Assembly (NCBI GenBank): GCA_031291275.1
Contig: JARLJJ010000633.1
Location: 1-64,000 of the forward strand
DNA length: 64,000 nt
Source: Formivibrio sp.
GTDB lineage: Bacteria; Pseudomonadota; Gammaproteobacteria; Burkholderiales; Chitinibacteraceae
Direction: 5' to 3'
The notes below the pieces were generated by a model that was given only the letters and a program-made list of their open reading frames with translations, was not told the DNA's origin and did not search any database. Position numbers and translations under genes: made by a program. This document shows positions 33,760 to 42,946 of this stretch, one piece after another (positions within the stretch are counted from its first letter, which is position 1; every line of letters begins with the position of its first letter).

Positions 33760-34197
33760 ATGAATCTTGCTGATGCTGCTCATGCAACAGTCTACGACTA
33801 CCCCGGTGGCGCTGAATCACTAGCCCCGCGTCTTGGTATGGGCGCTCAAGTTCTTCGAAATAAAGTGAACCCTAACGGTGATCGCAATGTACTTGGGCTG
33901 CAAGAAGCTTCAAGATTGATGATGGTGACGCGCGATTATCGTTTGTTGCAGGCGATTTGCCTGGAACAAAACTTTGCTGCAGTGCCATTGGTTGATGGCC
34001 CTATTGGTGATGTGAAAATCCTTGAACTCATTACCCGTATATGGAAGGAAATTGGCGACCTGGGTTGTGTCACGCAAGAAGTTCTTGCCGATCACAAGGT
34101 GACGCACGCCGAGGTAGGGCGATTCAAGGAAGAAGTACAACTGGTCGTCGCTGCAGTGATGTCCCTGCAATTCGCATTAGAGGCGCTCGAAGAATGA
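33760..34197 (+). CDS. CII-type phage regulatory protein (CP76 family)
   Basis: 145 aa. N-terminal VYDYPGGAESLAPRLGMGAQVLRNKVNPNGDRNVLGLQEA matches the phage CII/CP76 HTH family; the C-terminal half is an oligomerising helix bundle. It likely activates lysogeny promoters. AATAGGAGTTCGCTGAA precedes the ATG. The stop overlaps the next ATG (ATGA). Confidence 0.85.
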   Translation: MNLADAAHATVYDYPGGAESLAPRLGMGAQVLRNKVNPNGDRNVLGLQEASRLMMVTRDYRLLQAICLEQNFAAVPLVDGPIGDVKILELITRIWKEIGDLGCVTQEVLADHKVTHAEVGRFKEEVQLVVAAVMSLQFALEALEE

Positions 34198-34454
34198 ACG
34201 CCTTCTATGTAGAACATATGCGGAGACATGCCATGGCAATCAGATACCTGCCGCCAGCCAACAAGAAACCATCAGCACACCAACTCTGCAATAAGTTGGT
34301 AATGCAACTCGATGCGTCGAATTCCCCATGCTATCAGGCCCCGGCCCGTATCCCTTCTGTGCCCCTACTACCCTGTTGTGATCAAGACGCTGCTGCTTCT
34401 ACTCCAACTGAAATGGATAAGGATGGTGGCATTCATAGGAAGTGCACCGAGTAA
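34194..34454 (+). CDS. Hypothetical protein coupled to the CII-type gene
   Basis: 86 aa from the ATG at 34194 overlapping the upstream stop. Polar and Pro/Ala-rich, with several cysteines (SPCYQAP, LLPCCDQ). No known family. Position before the primase suggests an early replication or regulation accessory role. Confidence 0.6.
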   Translation: MNAFYVEHMRRHAMAIRYLPPANKKPSAHQLCNKLVMQLDASNSPCYQAPARIPSVPLLPCCDQDAAASTPTEMDKDGGIHRKCTE

Positions 34455-34563
34455 GCGGGTCCCTTTTGGGAATAGTCACTGCGGGTGCTAACGACCCCGA
34501 TTCTTGTGTAGTTAGTGGCACTACAAGTTACTGAACTCAACAACTATAAGATGGCAGGCAAGG

Positions 34564-36897
34564 ATGGCAGCGAATTACGATGATGTGCTGAACCAGCTGA
34601 CGGCCGCAGGCTTGCTAGTTGAGCGCAGCCTAGAGATTGGAAAGCTCAAGCGGTGCAAGGTCGATGGCGACCGCGAGAAGCGCGGCTGGTATCTGCTTCA
34701 TGACTGGGTTCGCGAAGATGGCACTACGCTGCTAGTCGGTAGCTATGGCATGTGGCGCGGCGCCGACAATAATGCGCAGAAGATTGATCTGCGCGGTGTA
34801 GAAGTCAGCAAAGAACAGGCTGCAGCACTCAAAGCCAAGCTTGCCGAGGACCGCAAGAAAGCTGCAGCCTATGAGAAGGCAGTTCAAGACAAGGCTGCCG
34901 CGAGAGCAGAGCGCGTATGGCGCAAGTGCGAAGTATCCGGCGAGTCTGATTATCTTTCCCGCAAGGGTGTGCCAATTCCATACGGGGTACGTTTTAGCCC
35001 GACAGGTGCTGTTGTCATCCCGATGATGGATACCGTGGGCCGGGTGCATGGCCTGCAATTCATCCTCAACACAAAAAACCCAGACAACAAGAAGCGCATC
35101 GGGAAAACCGGGCGTGACAAAGAGTTCTGGCCGGCTGGGCTGGCAAAGAAGGGCCACTTCCACCTGATCGGCATGCCAACGACAGTCTGCCTGGTAGCAG
35201 AGGGCTACGCGACCGGGGCCAGTTTGCACCTGGCGACGGGCCTGCCGGTGGCGATTGCGTTTGATGCAGGCAATTTACAGCCGGTAACAGAGGCGCTCAA
35301 GAAGCGCTACCGCGATATTAAGTTCCTGATCTGTGCTGATGACGACCGCTTTTCCACCGGTAATCCCGGCGTTACTGCCGCCAGCAATGCCGCGCTTGCG
35401 GTAAATGGCGCATGGATTGCTCCAAGATTCGCTGATGAAGATGCTCGCCAACTGAAATTCAACGAAACTGGCGCGAAGATCAGCGACTTCAACGACCTGC
35501 ATGCTATCGATGGCCTGCATACGGTTCGGGTTCAGATCGAAGGAAAGCTGCGGGAATTAGGCTGGTCAGTTGCCACGCTCGCGCCGCGTCCTGCCGCAAC
35601 AGGGGGGGAGGGGAAGCGCGCTCTCTCACCAATCCAATCTTATGATGAACTGATCAATCGCTATAGCTTGATCTATGGGGGGGGATCAACAGCGTTTGAC
35701 CATGTTGAGCGTCAGATTGTCACGCTGGCAGATATGCGTGACGCCTGTACAAGTAAGGAAATTTCCCGGCGTTGGCAGGAAAGTCTGGATAGAAAGATCG
35801 TTCGTGGTGATGAGGTGGGGTTCGATCCGACAGAAAAAGAAATTGATATTAAATGCAATCTTTGGGGGGGATGGCCTACCACGCCGAAATCCGGTTGCTG
35901 TGACGAGATTCTTGAATTGCTCAAGTACTTGTGTAGCGAAGAGGAAAACCCGATGGAGGTGTGGAGTTGGGTTTTAAAGTGGCTGGCCTATCCGATTCAA
36001 AATCCAGGCGCGAAAATGAAGACTGCATTGGTTTTTCATGGTCCGCAAGGTGCCGGGAAGAACATGTTTTTCGAGGTTGTGGCCAAGATTTATGGCCGAT
36101 ATGGGTTAGTTGTCGATCAGGACGCAGTAGAAGATAAATTCAATAGTATTTTTTCAGCGCGTCTTTTCCTGATTGCTGATGAAGTAGTGGCTAGGCAAGA
36201 GCTGTATCACACCAAAAACAAGCTCAAGGGTTTTATTACTGGCGAAACCATTCGAATAAATCCAAAGAATATTGCGGCGCGAACTGAGAAGAACCAACTC
36301 AATGTAGTGTTCTTGTCAAATGAGTCACAGCCACTTGTGCTTGAGGAATTAGACCGCCGATACATGGTGGTATGGGTTCCGGAAAAGCTTCCCCCTCATT
36401 TTTATTCAAAAATAAAATCAGAGATTGATGCTGGTGGTATCGAAGCGTTGCATGAATTCCTGCTGAGCATCCCGCTCAACGACTTTGCCCCGCACACGTT
36501 ACCGATGATGACCAAGGCCAAGCTCGATCTTATCGATATGAGCATGAACTCCACGGAACGATTCTGGCACATGTACAAATCCGCCCAGATCGATGGTATT
36601 ACACCTCGCCCCATACGTTCTGAGGATTTTGGAGATCTATATCGTGCTTGGTGCAGCCGTTCTGGGATCAAAAATCCTGCGCCAAATCACATCCTGACAG
36701 GAACAATCGGCAAACGCAGTGATGCGCATAAAGGGCAGGGACGTTATCACGATACTGCCGGAAAAACCAAAATGGCCACATTCATTTTCCCACTTGATCA
36801 GCGCGAATCTCCGTCTGGGCTGTCTCAGCCAATGTGGCTTTCGTCTTGCATTCAGGCAACAAAAGCTGAAATTTCTGACTACCGGGGGCAGCAATGA
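34564..36897 (+). CDS. Phage primase-helicase (Toprim plus DUF5906/D5-like helicase)
   Basis: 777 aa. N-terminal substrate/zinc-less primase region (1-190), Toprim-like domain (about 205-300; VCLVAEGYATGASLHLATG and FLICADDDR acidic motif), then a superfamily 3-like helicase of the DUF5906 class with Walker A HGPQGAGKN (about 490-498) and Walker B LFLIADEVV (about 535). It would prime and unwind phage DNA. Its stop overlaps an ATG at 36894, and the repeat-rich putative origin follows directly. Confidence 0.92.
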   Translation: MAANYDDVLNQLTAAGLLVERSLEIGKLKRCKVDGDREKRGWYLLHDWVREDGTTLLVGSYGMWRGADNNAQKIDLRGVEVSKEQAAALKAKLAEDRKKAAAYEKAVQDKAAARAERVWRKCEVSGESDYLSRKGVPIPYGVRFSPTGAVVIPMMDTVGRVHGLQFILNTKNPDNKKRIGKTGRDKEFWPAGLAKKGHFHLIGMPTTVCLVAEGYATGASLHLATGLPVAIAFDAGNLQPVTEALKKRYRDIKFLICADDDRFSTGNPGVTAASNAALAVNGAWIAPRFADEDARQLKFNETGAKISDFNDLHAIDGLHTVRVQIEGKLRELGWSVATLAPRPAATGGEGKRALSPIQSYDELINRYSLIYGGGSTAFDHVERQIVTLADMRDACTSKEISRRWQESLDRKIVRGDEVGFDPTEKEIDIKCNLWGGWPTTPKSGCCDEILELLKYLCSEEENPMEVWSWVLKWLAYPIQNPGAKMKTALVFHGPQGAGKNMFFEVVAKIYGRYGLVVDQDAVEDKFNSIFSARLFLIADEVVARQELYHTKNKLKGFITGETIRINPKNIAARTEKNQLNVVFLSNESQPLVLEELDRRYMVVWVPEKLPPHFYSKIKSEIDAGGIEALHEFLLSIPLNDFAPHTLPMMTKAKLDLIDMSMNSTERFWHMYKSAQIDGITPRPIRSEDFGDLYRAWCSRSGIKNPAPNHILTGTIGKRSDAHKGQGRYHDTAGKTKMATFIFPLDQRESPSGLSQPMWLSSCIQATKAEISDYRGQQ

Positions 36898-36905
36898 TTG
36901 CATTT

Positions 36906-37173
36906 GTTGAAGGTGTTGAGGGTCGTGTTGAAGGTGATGTTGAGGGTGTAACCAGCGCCATTATTGAAATGTTGAGGGTGTTGAGGGTAACGCGCACACG
37001 TATGTGCGCAAGTGTGCTAAGAAATTTCTTAATAAATGTTTTGCTTTCGCGTACGGAAAACACCTTCAACACCCTCAACACCTTCAACATTAAAAAAGAA
37101 AGTAATAAAAAACAGGTAGTTACAGTTAAAAAAATGTTGAGGGTTGCAATAAGCGACCTTCAACACCCTCAAC
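36906..37173. repeat. Cluster of twelve GTTGA(A/G)GGT 9-mers, putative phage replication origin
   Basis: Forward copies start at 36906, 36915, 36927, 36939, 36971, 36980 and 37136; inverted copies (ACCYTCAAC) at 37062, 37071, 37080, 37156 and 37165. Several are spaced exactly 9 or 12 bp. A GCGCACA-CGTA-TGTGCGC palindrome (36992-37009) and AT-rich DNA (37010-37060, 37088-37135) lie between. This iteron-plus-AT pattern beside a primase-helicase suggests an origin. A 97-codon frame (36894-37187) crosses the region, but its repeats (VEGVEGRVEGDVEG) follow from the DNA repeats. Confidence 0.7.
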
Positions 37174-37189
37174 ACGGAGTTTTTTGATT

Positions 37190-37747
37190 ATGGCAACGAT
37201 GAAAAAATCAGAATTCGCCCGGCATATGGGGGTGAAGCCTAGTTATGTTACCCAGCTCATCAAAGACAACCGCCTGGTGCTGGATGCATCTGGCGATGTT
37301 TTGGTCGAAGAAAGCAAACGCCGAATCAATGACACCAAGGATCCAGCCAAGATTGCCGTAGCAGCCCGCCATGCTGCTGCTCGTGGCGCGGAACTTCCAA
37401 CTTCTAGCCATGAGGAAAACGAGGCTCCTGCGGTACCCCCTAGCACGGAGGAGTGGCAATTCCAGGATAGCAGAGCAAAGCGTGAGCACTTCGCTGCAAA
37501 GCGCGAAGAGATAGCCTATCGAAAGGATGCTGGCGAACTGCTGGAAACGGCAGCGGTTGTTTCTGTTGTGTCGGATGCGGTCACGATCCTGCGCGGGAAG
37601 CTGGAATCGCTGCCTGATCAGATCGCGCCGCAATTGGCCGCTATGAGCGATGAGCAGGGAATTCGAGCAATGTTGGCAGAGTATGTTGAGGAAGCGCTGG
37701 AAAATGTAGCTCGGCAGTTTTCCGGGATTGTGGAGGCAGCTAAGTGA
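37190..37747 (+). CDS. Terminase small subunit (Nu1-like)
   Basis: 185 aa from the ATG at 37190 (a TTG at 37184 is possible). An N-terminal winged-helix/MerR-like HTH (KSEFARHMGVKPSYVTQLIKDNRL) recognises packaging sites, as in lambda Nu1. A central coiled coil (about 85-115, RAKREHFAAKREEIAYRKDAGE) and a helical C terminus would bind the large subunit. Its stop overlaps the terL start. Confidence 0.85.
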   Translation: MATMKKSEFARHMGVKPSYVTQLIKDNRLVLDASGDVLVEESKRRINDTKDPAKIAVAARHAAARGAELPTSSHEENEAPAVPPSTEEWQFQDSRAKREHFAAKREEIAYRKDAGELLETAAVVSVVSDAVTILRGKLESLPDQIAPQLAAMSDEQGIRAMLAEYVEEALENVARQFSGIVEAAK

Positions 37748-39717
37748 GCCACGCCTTTGCAAATCCGCTGATCACGCTTAATCGCGCCATTTCCCGCGCC
37801 ATATCCCCTCGTAAGCCTCTTACCGTTAGCCAATGGTCCGATGCGCACCGTAAGTTATCGAGCAAAGGGAGTGCCGAACCCGGCCAGTGGCGGACTGATC
37901 GCAATCCGCCACTGCGCGAACCGATGGACTGCATGAGTGCACGTAGCTCTGTGCGTGAAGTTGTACTGATGTTCCCGATCCAGTTTGGAAAGACCGAAGT
38001 TGAAGTGAACGTGCTTGGGTATGTGATGGACCACAATCCCGGCCCGGTCATGGTCTGCTTGCCTGGTGAAGTCTCTATGAATAAGTGGGTGAATCAGAAA
38101 CTCAACCCGATGATTGAGGAAACGCCGTCCGTCAAGGAAGCCCTGACCAGTGTATCCAGCCGTGATGCCAGTAATACGCGCACCTTTAAGGATTTCGCGG
38201 GCGGCCAGTTATACCTGGAGCATGCAGGTAGCCCATCACGCTTGAAATCCACCACAGTAAAGTTCCTTCTGGTCGATGAATTGGACGAATTTTCAGCGAA
38301 TCTTGGTGGGGGTGATGATCCACTGGCATTGCTGGAAGGGCGTACGTCCGCATTTCCATCAACAAGCAAGCGCATGTATATCAGCACGCCGGGCATTAAA
38401 GGATTGTCTCGTACCGCAGAAAAATATGAAAAATCAACGCGGGAACGGTTATATGTGTCGTGCCCTCACTGCAGTCACGAACAGCCGCTGGAATGGTCTG
38501 GGCTGCAGTGGTCTCCGGGAGGGAAGGAGGCTTGGTATGTTTGCCGCGATTGCGGCGCGCATATTCAGGAGCACTACAAAACAGAAATGATCCGCGAGGC
38601 GTGCGTTAACCGGCGTTGGGTTTCAGAAAATCCTGATGCAGATGGGAGGATTCGCGGTTTTACGATCAACTGCCTGTATTACCAGATTGGCCTTGGACCA
38701 CGGTGGGCTGATCTCGCGCAGATGTGGCTGGATGCCCAGAACGACTTAGCCAAGCTCAAAACATTTATGAATGATCGTCTTGCTGAGCCGTGGGAAGACC
38801 CGGCAATGCGCGCGGTAAAACACAATGTGATCGCCGATCGTGCCGAACCATACCAGTTGCGTATTGCCCCTTGGGGAGTGTTGATCCTTACCGCAGGCGT
38901 TGATACGCAGGATAACCGGTTGGCAGTGCAGATCGTCGGGTGGGGTCGCGGCATGGCCTTCTGGGTACTCGACTATGTAGAGCTGATGGGTGATCCGGCA
39001 GATGATGCGGTCTGGGATGCGTTGACTGACCTGCTCAATCGGCCGATTGGCCACGCTAGTGGATCCACACTATCTATCCAGGCTACTGCTATCGATGCCG
39101 GTGGTCACCGCACCGAGGCGGTCAAGCATTTCGTGCGCTCGCGTCGTATCAAGCGGCCACTCTGCATCTTCGGTGCCGTACCTAACAATGCACCCGTCCT
39201 GAGTAAGCCGAAGCTGCAGGATGTGGACTGGAAGGGTCGCAGCGACAAGCGTGGCGTCACCATTCAGCACGTTGGCACAGTCGGCATCAAGCATCACCTA
39301 TTCAGCCAGCTTTCCGCCGATGCCGACAAGGAAGCCGATAAACGCATCGGTCATTTCAGCGATGAGCTTCCGCCGGAATATTTCCCTGGCCTGATTTCGG
39401 AAACCTATCACCCCGGCAAGAACCGCTTCGAAAAGCGCCGTGGCGCGCGCAACGAGCCGCTAGATACTTGGGTCTACGCCTATGCCGCCACGCACCACGC
39501 CGAGCTGCGTCTCCACCGTAAGCGTGGTAGTGACTGGGATGCACTGGAAGAGAAGATTGGTCGTCGGCCTACAGTAATTGAAGGGGAGTATTCGGTAGTG
39601 ACTGCGCCGGTTACGCAAGATAGCCCAGAAAACCACGAACCTGCACGGAAAGGGCCAAAAGTTAAGCGACCCGCGCCCACGGCACGTCGTCCTGGTGGAT
39701 TTGCCAGCAACTGGTAA
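37744..39717 (+). CDS. Terminase large subunit, lambda gpA family
   Basis: 657 aa, the length of gpA-type packaging ATPases. ATPase domain with Walker A-like FPIQFGKTEVE (about residue 78) and Walker B FLLVDELDEF (about 173-182). Cys pairs CPHC/CRDCG (about 240-285) form a zinc ribbon. C-terminal nuclease domain begins with LTAGVDTQDNRL and includes the acidic AIDAGGHRT motif. It packages DNA by cos or headful cutting; a gpA/Nu1 pair favours cos. GTG start overlaps terS. Confidence 0.95.
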   Translation: MSHAFANPLITLNRAISRAISPRKPLTVSQWSDAHRKLSSKGSAEPGQWRTDRNPPLREPMDCMSARSSVREVVLMFPIQFGKTEVEVNVLGYVMDHNPGPVMVCLPGEVSMNKWVNQKLNPMIEETPSVKEALTSVSSRDASNTRTFKDFAGGQLYLEHAGSPSRLKSTTVKFLLVDELDEFSANLGGGDDPLALLEGRTSAFPSTSKRMYISTPGIKGLSRTAEKYEKSTRERLYVSCPHCSHEQPLEWSGLQWSPGGKEAWYVCRDCGAHIQEHYKTEMIREACVNRRWVSENPDADGRIRGFTINCLYYQIGLGPRWADLAQMWLDAQNDLAKLKTFMNDRLAEPWEDPAMRAVKHNVIADRAEPYQLRIAPWGVLILTAGVDTQDNRLAVQIVGWGRGMAFWVLDYVELMGDPADDAVWDALTDLLNRPIGHASGSTLSIQATAIDAGGHRTEAVKHFVRSRRIKRPLCIFGAVPNNAPVLSKPKLQDVDWKGRSDKRGVTIQHVGTVGIKHHLFSQLSADADKEADKRIGHFSDELPPEYFPGLISETYHPGKNRFEKRRGARNEPLDTWVYAYAATHHAELRLHRKRGSDWDALEEKIGRRPTVIEGEYSVVTAPVTQDSPENHEPARKGPKVKRPAPTARRPGGFASNW

Positions 39718-39740
39718 CAGACAAAACGAAGGGGGAAACA

Positions 39741-40097
39741 ATGAATTCAAGGATGGAAGTGTTGCTGTCAGGATGGGGTAGATGGGCGGCCAAAGGCGGG
39801 GCGAAGAGTGTTGGCTACCCACGGGTTTCCCCGATGTTTCGCGATGCGCGTAGCGGTAATTACGAGTCATCACTTCCGTCTGGTCTTGGTAGTGCAGATT
39901 TCGAATGTGTCGATAAAGCCGTGAATGGATTGCCAGAATTTTTGCGAGCCGTGTTGATACATCGCTATGTCATGGGGAGGTCTGATCGTGAAATAGCCTG
40001 TTTCGTCGGATGTACTCATGTATGTGTTGGGCGTTTCATTCGGAGGGCGTTCGAATTTCTTGAAAATATTATGTTTGAGGACTTGACCGTAGCGTAG
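39741..40097 (+). CDS. Q-like antitermination protein
   Basis: 118 aa with a C-terminal HTH (about 75-105): FLRAVLIHRYVMGRSDREIACFVG, CTHVCVGRFIRRAFEFLE. This is the sigma-region-4-like pattern of the phage antiterminator Q/RusA-linked family (PF06530-like). The gene is followed at once by a consensus promoter and a strong terminator, as lambda Q is followed by pR' and tR'. Its site after terL instead of before it is uncommon. Confidence 0.65.
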   Translation: MNSRMEVLLSGWGRWAAKGGAKSVGYPRVSPMFRDARSGNYESSLPSGLGSADFECVDKAVNGLPEFLRAVLIHRYVMGRSDREIACFVGCTHVCVGRFIRRAFEFLENIMFEDLTVA

Positions 40098-40111
40098 TTC
40101 GTTACCATAAT
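40083..40111 (+). promoter_or_regulatory. Probable late promoter (pR'-like)
   Basis: TTGACC, a 17-bp spacer and CATAAT, the best sigma-70 match seen in the prophage. It overlaps the last codons of the Q-like gene and lies 35 bp before a terminator. Confidence 0.65.
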
Positions 40112-40145
40112 ATGCAAAGTTAGATAGACTTTTATAGCTACGTCC

Positions 40146-40176
40146 AAAGCCCGAGTGCATCCGCCTCGGGCTTTTT
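40146..40176 (+). terminator. Leader terminator (tR'-like)
   Basis: AAAGCCCGAG / CTCGGGCTTT, 10-bp perfect stem with a 9-nt loop, followed by TT. It stands between the late promoter and the late genes, so it would need antitermination. Confidence 0.85.
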
Positions 40177-40191
40177 GCATTCGAGGCCCGC

Positions 40192-40770
40192 ATGATCAAA
40201 ATCAACGTCCAGGTGGATATTGATCGTGCGATCAGTAAGCTCGCCCATGTTCCAAGCGAAGTGCAAGATAAGGCGCTTCCGCGCGCACTCAACAAGACTG
40301 CCAGTCAAGCCAAAGTCCAAGCATCCCGCGAAATACGTAACGCTGGGTATGGGTTAAAAGTATCTGAAATTAAGAAAGCCATTGCTATCCGCCGCGCTAA
40401 TCGTAGCGATCTCGTTGCTTCGGTCTATGCGTCTGGTCGGCCTATTGCGCTTATCAATTACAACGCGAGGCAAACCAAGGCTGGCGTCACGGTATCCGTA
40501 AAAAATGGGCGCAAGCTGATCCGTGGTGCCTTCATCGCCACGATGCCTAGCGGGCACACCGGCGTCTATGAGCGTGTTGGCAGCGGTCATAAAAAGGTGA
40601 TGCATAACGGCGCTGCCCAGTGGCGCGGCCTGCCGATCAAGGAACTTTTCGGGCCCTCTATTCCTTCGGCTTTTATGAATGAAACCGTGCAGAACGCACT
40701 GGTGACCGCTATTCGCGAGCGCTTCCCGCGCCTATTTGCGCATGAGATCGCCTACTTGGGGCTGAAATGA
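40192..40770 (+). CDS. Minor tail protein Z-like protein
   Basis: 192 aa related in pattern to lambda gpZ (prophage minor tail protein Z): IDRAISKLAHVPSEVQDKALPRALNKTASQAKVQASREI near the N terminus and a C-terminal PSAFMNETVQNALVTAIRERFPRLFAHEI helix. gpZ-type proteins act at tail completion. Unlike in lambda it lies before the portal gene, which is common in related prophages. Its stop overlaps the next start. Confidence 0.8.
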   Translation: MIKINVQVDIDRAISKLAHVPSEVQDKALPRALNKTASQAKVQASREIRNAGYGLKVSEIKKAIAIRRANRSDLVASVYASGRPIALINYNARQTKAGVTVSVKNGRKLIRGAFIATMPSGHTGVYERVGSGHKKVMHNGAAQWRGLPIKELFGPSIPSAFMNETVQNALVTAIRERFPRLFAHEIAYLGLK

Positions 40771-41309
40771 GGATTTTTTCCAAACTCCTGCAGGGTGATT
40801 CAGCTTTTTGGATCGACGATGCGCTGATTGATGGCAATAACCGCGATCTGACCAGCGACCTATATACCCTGTCCTATGTAATCGCCGGCCCGATTGCTCA
40901 ACCGTTGACGCTGACCGCTGATCCAGATGGTGGCGGTTGGAAGACCACTCTGACAACAACTGCTAGTGCCGCACTTGTACCGGGCCGCTACTGGTGGCAG
41001 GCAGTTCTGACATCGGCTACTGAGCGAATCACTGTCGACAGTGGCGAACTGGAAATCAAACAGAACATTGCCCTTGCTGGCGCGAGCTTTGATGGGCGTA
41101 CTCCGGCAGAAAAAGCGTTGTCCGACGCAGAAGCTGCTCTGTCGCAATATAAGGCCAGCGGTGGGCGCATTAAGTCTTACACCATCGGTACCCGTACCAT
41201 GACCTTCGAAGATGGCTCCGCCATCCTGGCGCAGATCAGCTACTGGAAAATCAAGGTCCGTACCGAGCAAGGCCGTTCGCGCAATCTGCTGGCGAGGTTC
41301 AAACGATGA
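40767..41309 (+). CDS. Two-domain protein with gpW-like C terminus
   Basis: 180 aa. The N-terminal half is beta-rich (TLSYVIAGPIAQPLTLTADPDGGGW...GRYWWQAVLTS), like small tail/head Ig-type domains. The C-terminal 75 residues (AEKALSDAEAALSQYKASGGRIKSYTIGTRTMTFED...) follow the gpW head-tail joining pattern (short helix, GxR-TFxD hairpin, helix). gpW is normally 65-75 aa alone, so this is a fusion with an extra N-terminal domain. It precedes the portal, the usual gpW position. Confidence 0.7.
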   Translation: MRIFSKLLQGDSAFWIDDALIDGNNRDLTSDLYTLSYVIAGPIAQPLTLTADPDGGGWKTTLTTTASAALVPGRYWWQAVLTSATERITVDSGELEIKQNIALAGASFDGRTPAEKALSDAEAALSQYKASGGRIKSYTIGTRTMTFEDGSAILAQISYWKIKVRTEQGRSRNLLARFKR

Positions 41310-42946
41310 GCTGGTACAACGAACAGCGCGTGAGCCAGCCGGGATCCGTAATACTGAATGCCTTCGTCGCTCAGCAGCAGGCCGCGCGCCAAGCAAAGAC
41401 CGGCAAGCGCTCCTACGCCGGCGCTGCCGTCAATCGCCTGACCTCCGACTGGACAGCGCTGCAAACCTCTGCCGATTCAGAAATCCTGACCAGCCTGCGC
41501 CTGCTGCGCTCGCGCAGCAGGCAGATGGTGCGCGACAACGCCCATGCCCGCAACGCCGTGCGCATCGTGCAGAACAACGTGGTCGGCCAGGGCATTGGCC
41601 TGCAAGCCACTGTCGCCAATGCCCGTGGGGCACTGCAGGAAAAAACCAATTCTGCCATCGAAACCGCCTGGCTGAAATGGACCGAGAAAACCACCTGTCA
41701 CACAGCCGGACTGCTGGCGTTGCCGGAAATGCTGCGCCTGGCCGCCGGCCAACTGGTCGAAGCTGGCGAAGTGCTGATCCGCAAGGTTAGAAAACAAATG
41801 GGTGGCGGCCAGATCCCGTTGGCTCTCGAAGTGATCGAAGCCGACCGACTGATGGATCAGTGGCAGACCGCTGTTAATCCGGAAACCGGCAATGCCATTC
41901 GAATGGGTGTCGAAAGCGACACATGGGGGCGCCCGGTTGCCTATTGGCTGTGGCCGACACACCCCGGCGATTACCAGTTCAAGACCTTCATCCCGTCGAA
42001 GTTCCTGCGCATTCCGGCCGACGAGATCATCCACCTGTACATCATCGAGCGCTGGCCGCAGACCCGTGGCGTGCCCTGGTTTCATGCCGTGCTGCGCCGC
42101 ATGAATGACATGGCCGGCTACACCGAAGCCGAGATCGTCGCCGCCCGCGCCTCAGCCGCAATCGTCGGTTTCATTAAGAGCCCGGAAGCCGAGCCCGGCG
42201 ACGAAGCCGAAGGCGACGACGCCATCACCACGTTCGAGCCGGGCACCATCAAGAGCTTGCTTCCTGGGGAGGAATTCCAAGGCTTCAACCCGACGCGCCC
42301 GAATTCCGCGCTTGAGCCTTTCATGCGCTACATGCTGCGCGAAATGGCGGCCGGTGTCGGCACCAGTTACGAAAGCCTGTCGCGCGACTACTCCCAGTCG
42401 AACTACTCCAGCTCGCGCCTAGCCCTGCTCGACGATCGTGACCTGTGGCGCGTGCTGCAGGGCTGGATGATTCGCTCGCTGCTGGTCGATGTGTACCGCG
42501 AATGGCTCGATGCCGCCGTGCTGTGCGGCGCCGTGCCCATTGCCGACTACTACAGCAACCGCGAAAAATATCAGTCCTGCCGCTTCAAGCCGCGCGGCTG
42601 GTCGTGGATCGACCCGACCAAGGAAGTCAACGCCTACCGACTGGCCGTCCGTGCCGGCTTCATGACCGTCGACGACGTGATCAGCATCACCGGTGGCGGC
42701 GTCGATTCTGAAGACGTTTTCAAGGCCCGCCGGCAAGAGCTTGATCTGATGGGTGAGTTGGAGCTGGTCTTCGATACCGACCCGGCGCAGGTGAATGACA
42801 AGGGGCAAGTGCAGGCGGCAACTCCCGAAAATGCTGCGGATTCCGATCCAAATGAGTCTCCCTCGCAAGAGATGGATGAAGCCGATCCAGAGCAGGGCAG
42901 TGCAGCTGACGACGTCGCAGCAGACCAGACAACAGGAGATCAGTAA
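41306..42946 (+). CDS. Portal protein, lambda gpB family
   Basis: 546 aa. Family motifs: RSRQMVRDNAHARNAVRIVQNNVVGQGIGLQA, LIRKVRKQMGGGQIPLALEVIEADRL, EIIHLYIIERWPQTRGVPWFHAVLRRMNDM and TSYESLSRDYSQSNYSSSRLALL. It forms the dodecameric DNA entry channel and head-tail interface. Acidic Gln/Asp-rich tail. Start overlaps the upstream stop; stop abuts the capsid-protease start by one base (TAATG). Confidence 0.95.
   Translation: MSWYNEQRVSQPGSVILNAFVAQQQAARQAKTGKRSYAGAAVNRLTSDWTALQTSADSEILTSLRLLRSRSRQMVRDNAHARNAVRIVQNNVVGQGIGLQATVANARGALQEKTNSAIETAWLKWTEKTTCHTAGLLALPEMLRLAAGQLVEAGEVLIRKVRKQMGGGQIPLALEVIEADRLMDQWQTAVNPETGNAIRMGVESDTWGRPVAYWLWPTHPGDYQFKTFIPSKFLRIPADEIIHLYIIERWPQTRGVPWFHAVLRRMNDMAGYTEAEIVAARASAAIVGFIKSPEAEPGDEAEGDDAITTFEPGTIKSLLPGEEFQGFNPTRPNSALEPFMRYMLREMAAGVGTSYESLSRDYSQSNYSSSRLALLDDRDLWRVLQGWMIRSLLVDVYREWLDAAVLCGAVPIADYYSNREKYQSCRFKPRGWSWIDPTKEVNAYRLAVRAGFMTVDDVISITGGGVDSEDVFKARRQELDLMGELELVFDTDPAQVNDKGQVQAATPENAADSDPNESPSQEMDEADPEQGSAADDVAADQTTGDQ

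Noticed and set aside
36906-37173. CRISPR-like array
   Set aside because: The repeats are 9 bp, in both orientations, with irregular or no spacers and no cas genes; an origin or binding-site cluster fits better.
36894-37187. 97-residue protein with VEG repeats
   Set aside because: Periodicity follows the DNA repeats and the C-terminal half has no protein-like pattern; the ATGA overlap leaves a small chance that it is translated.
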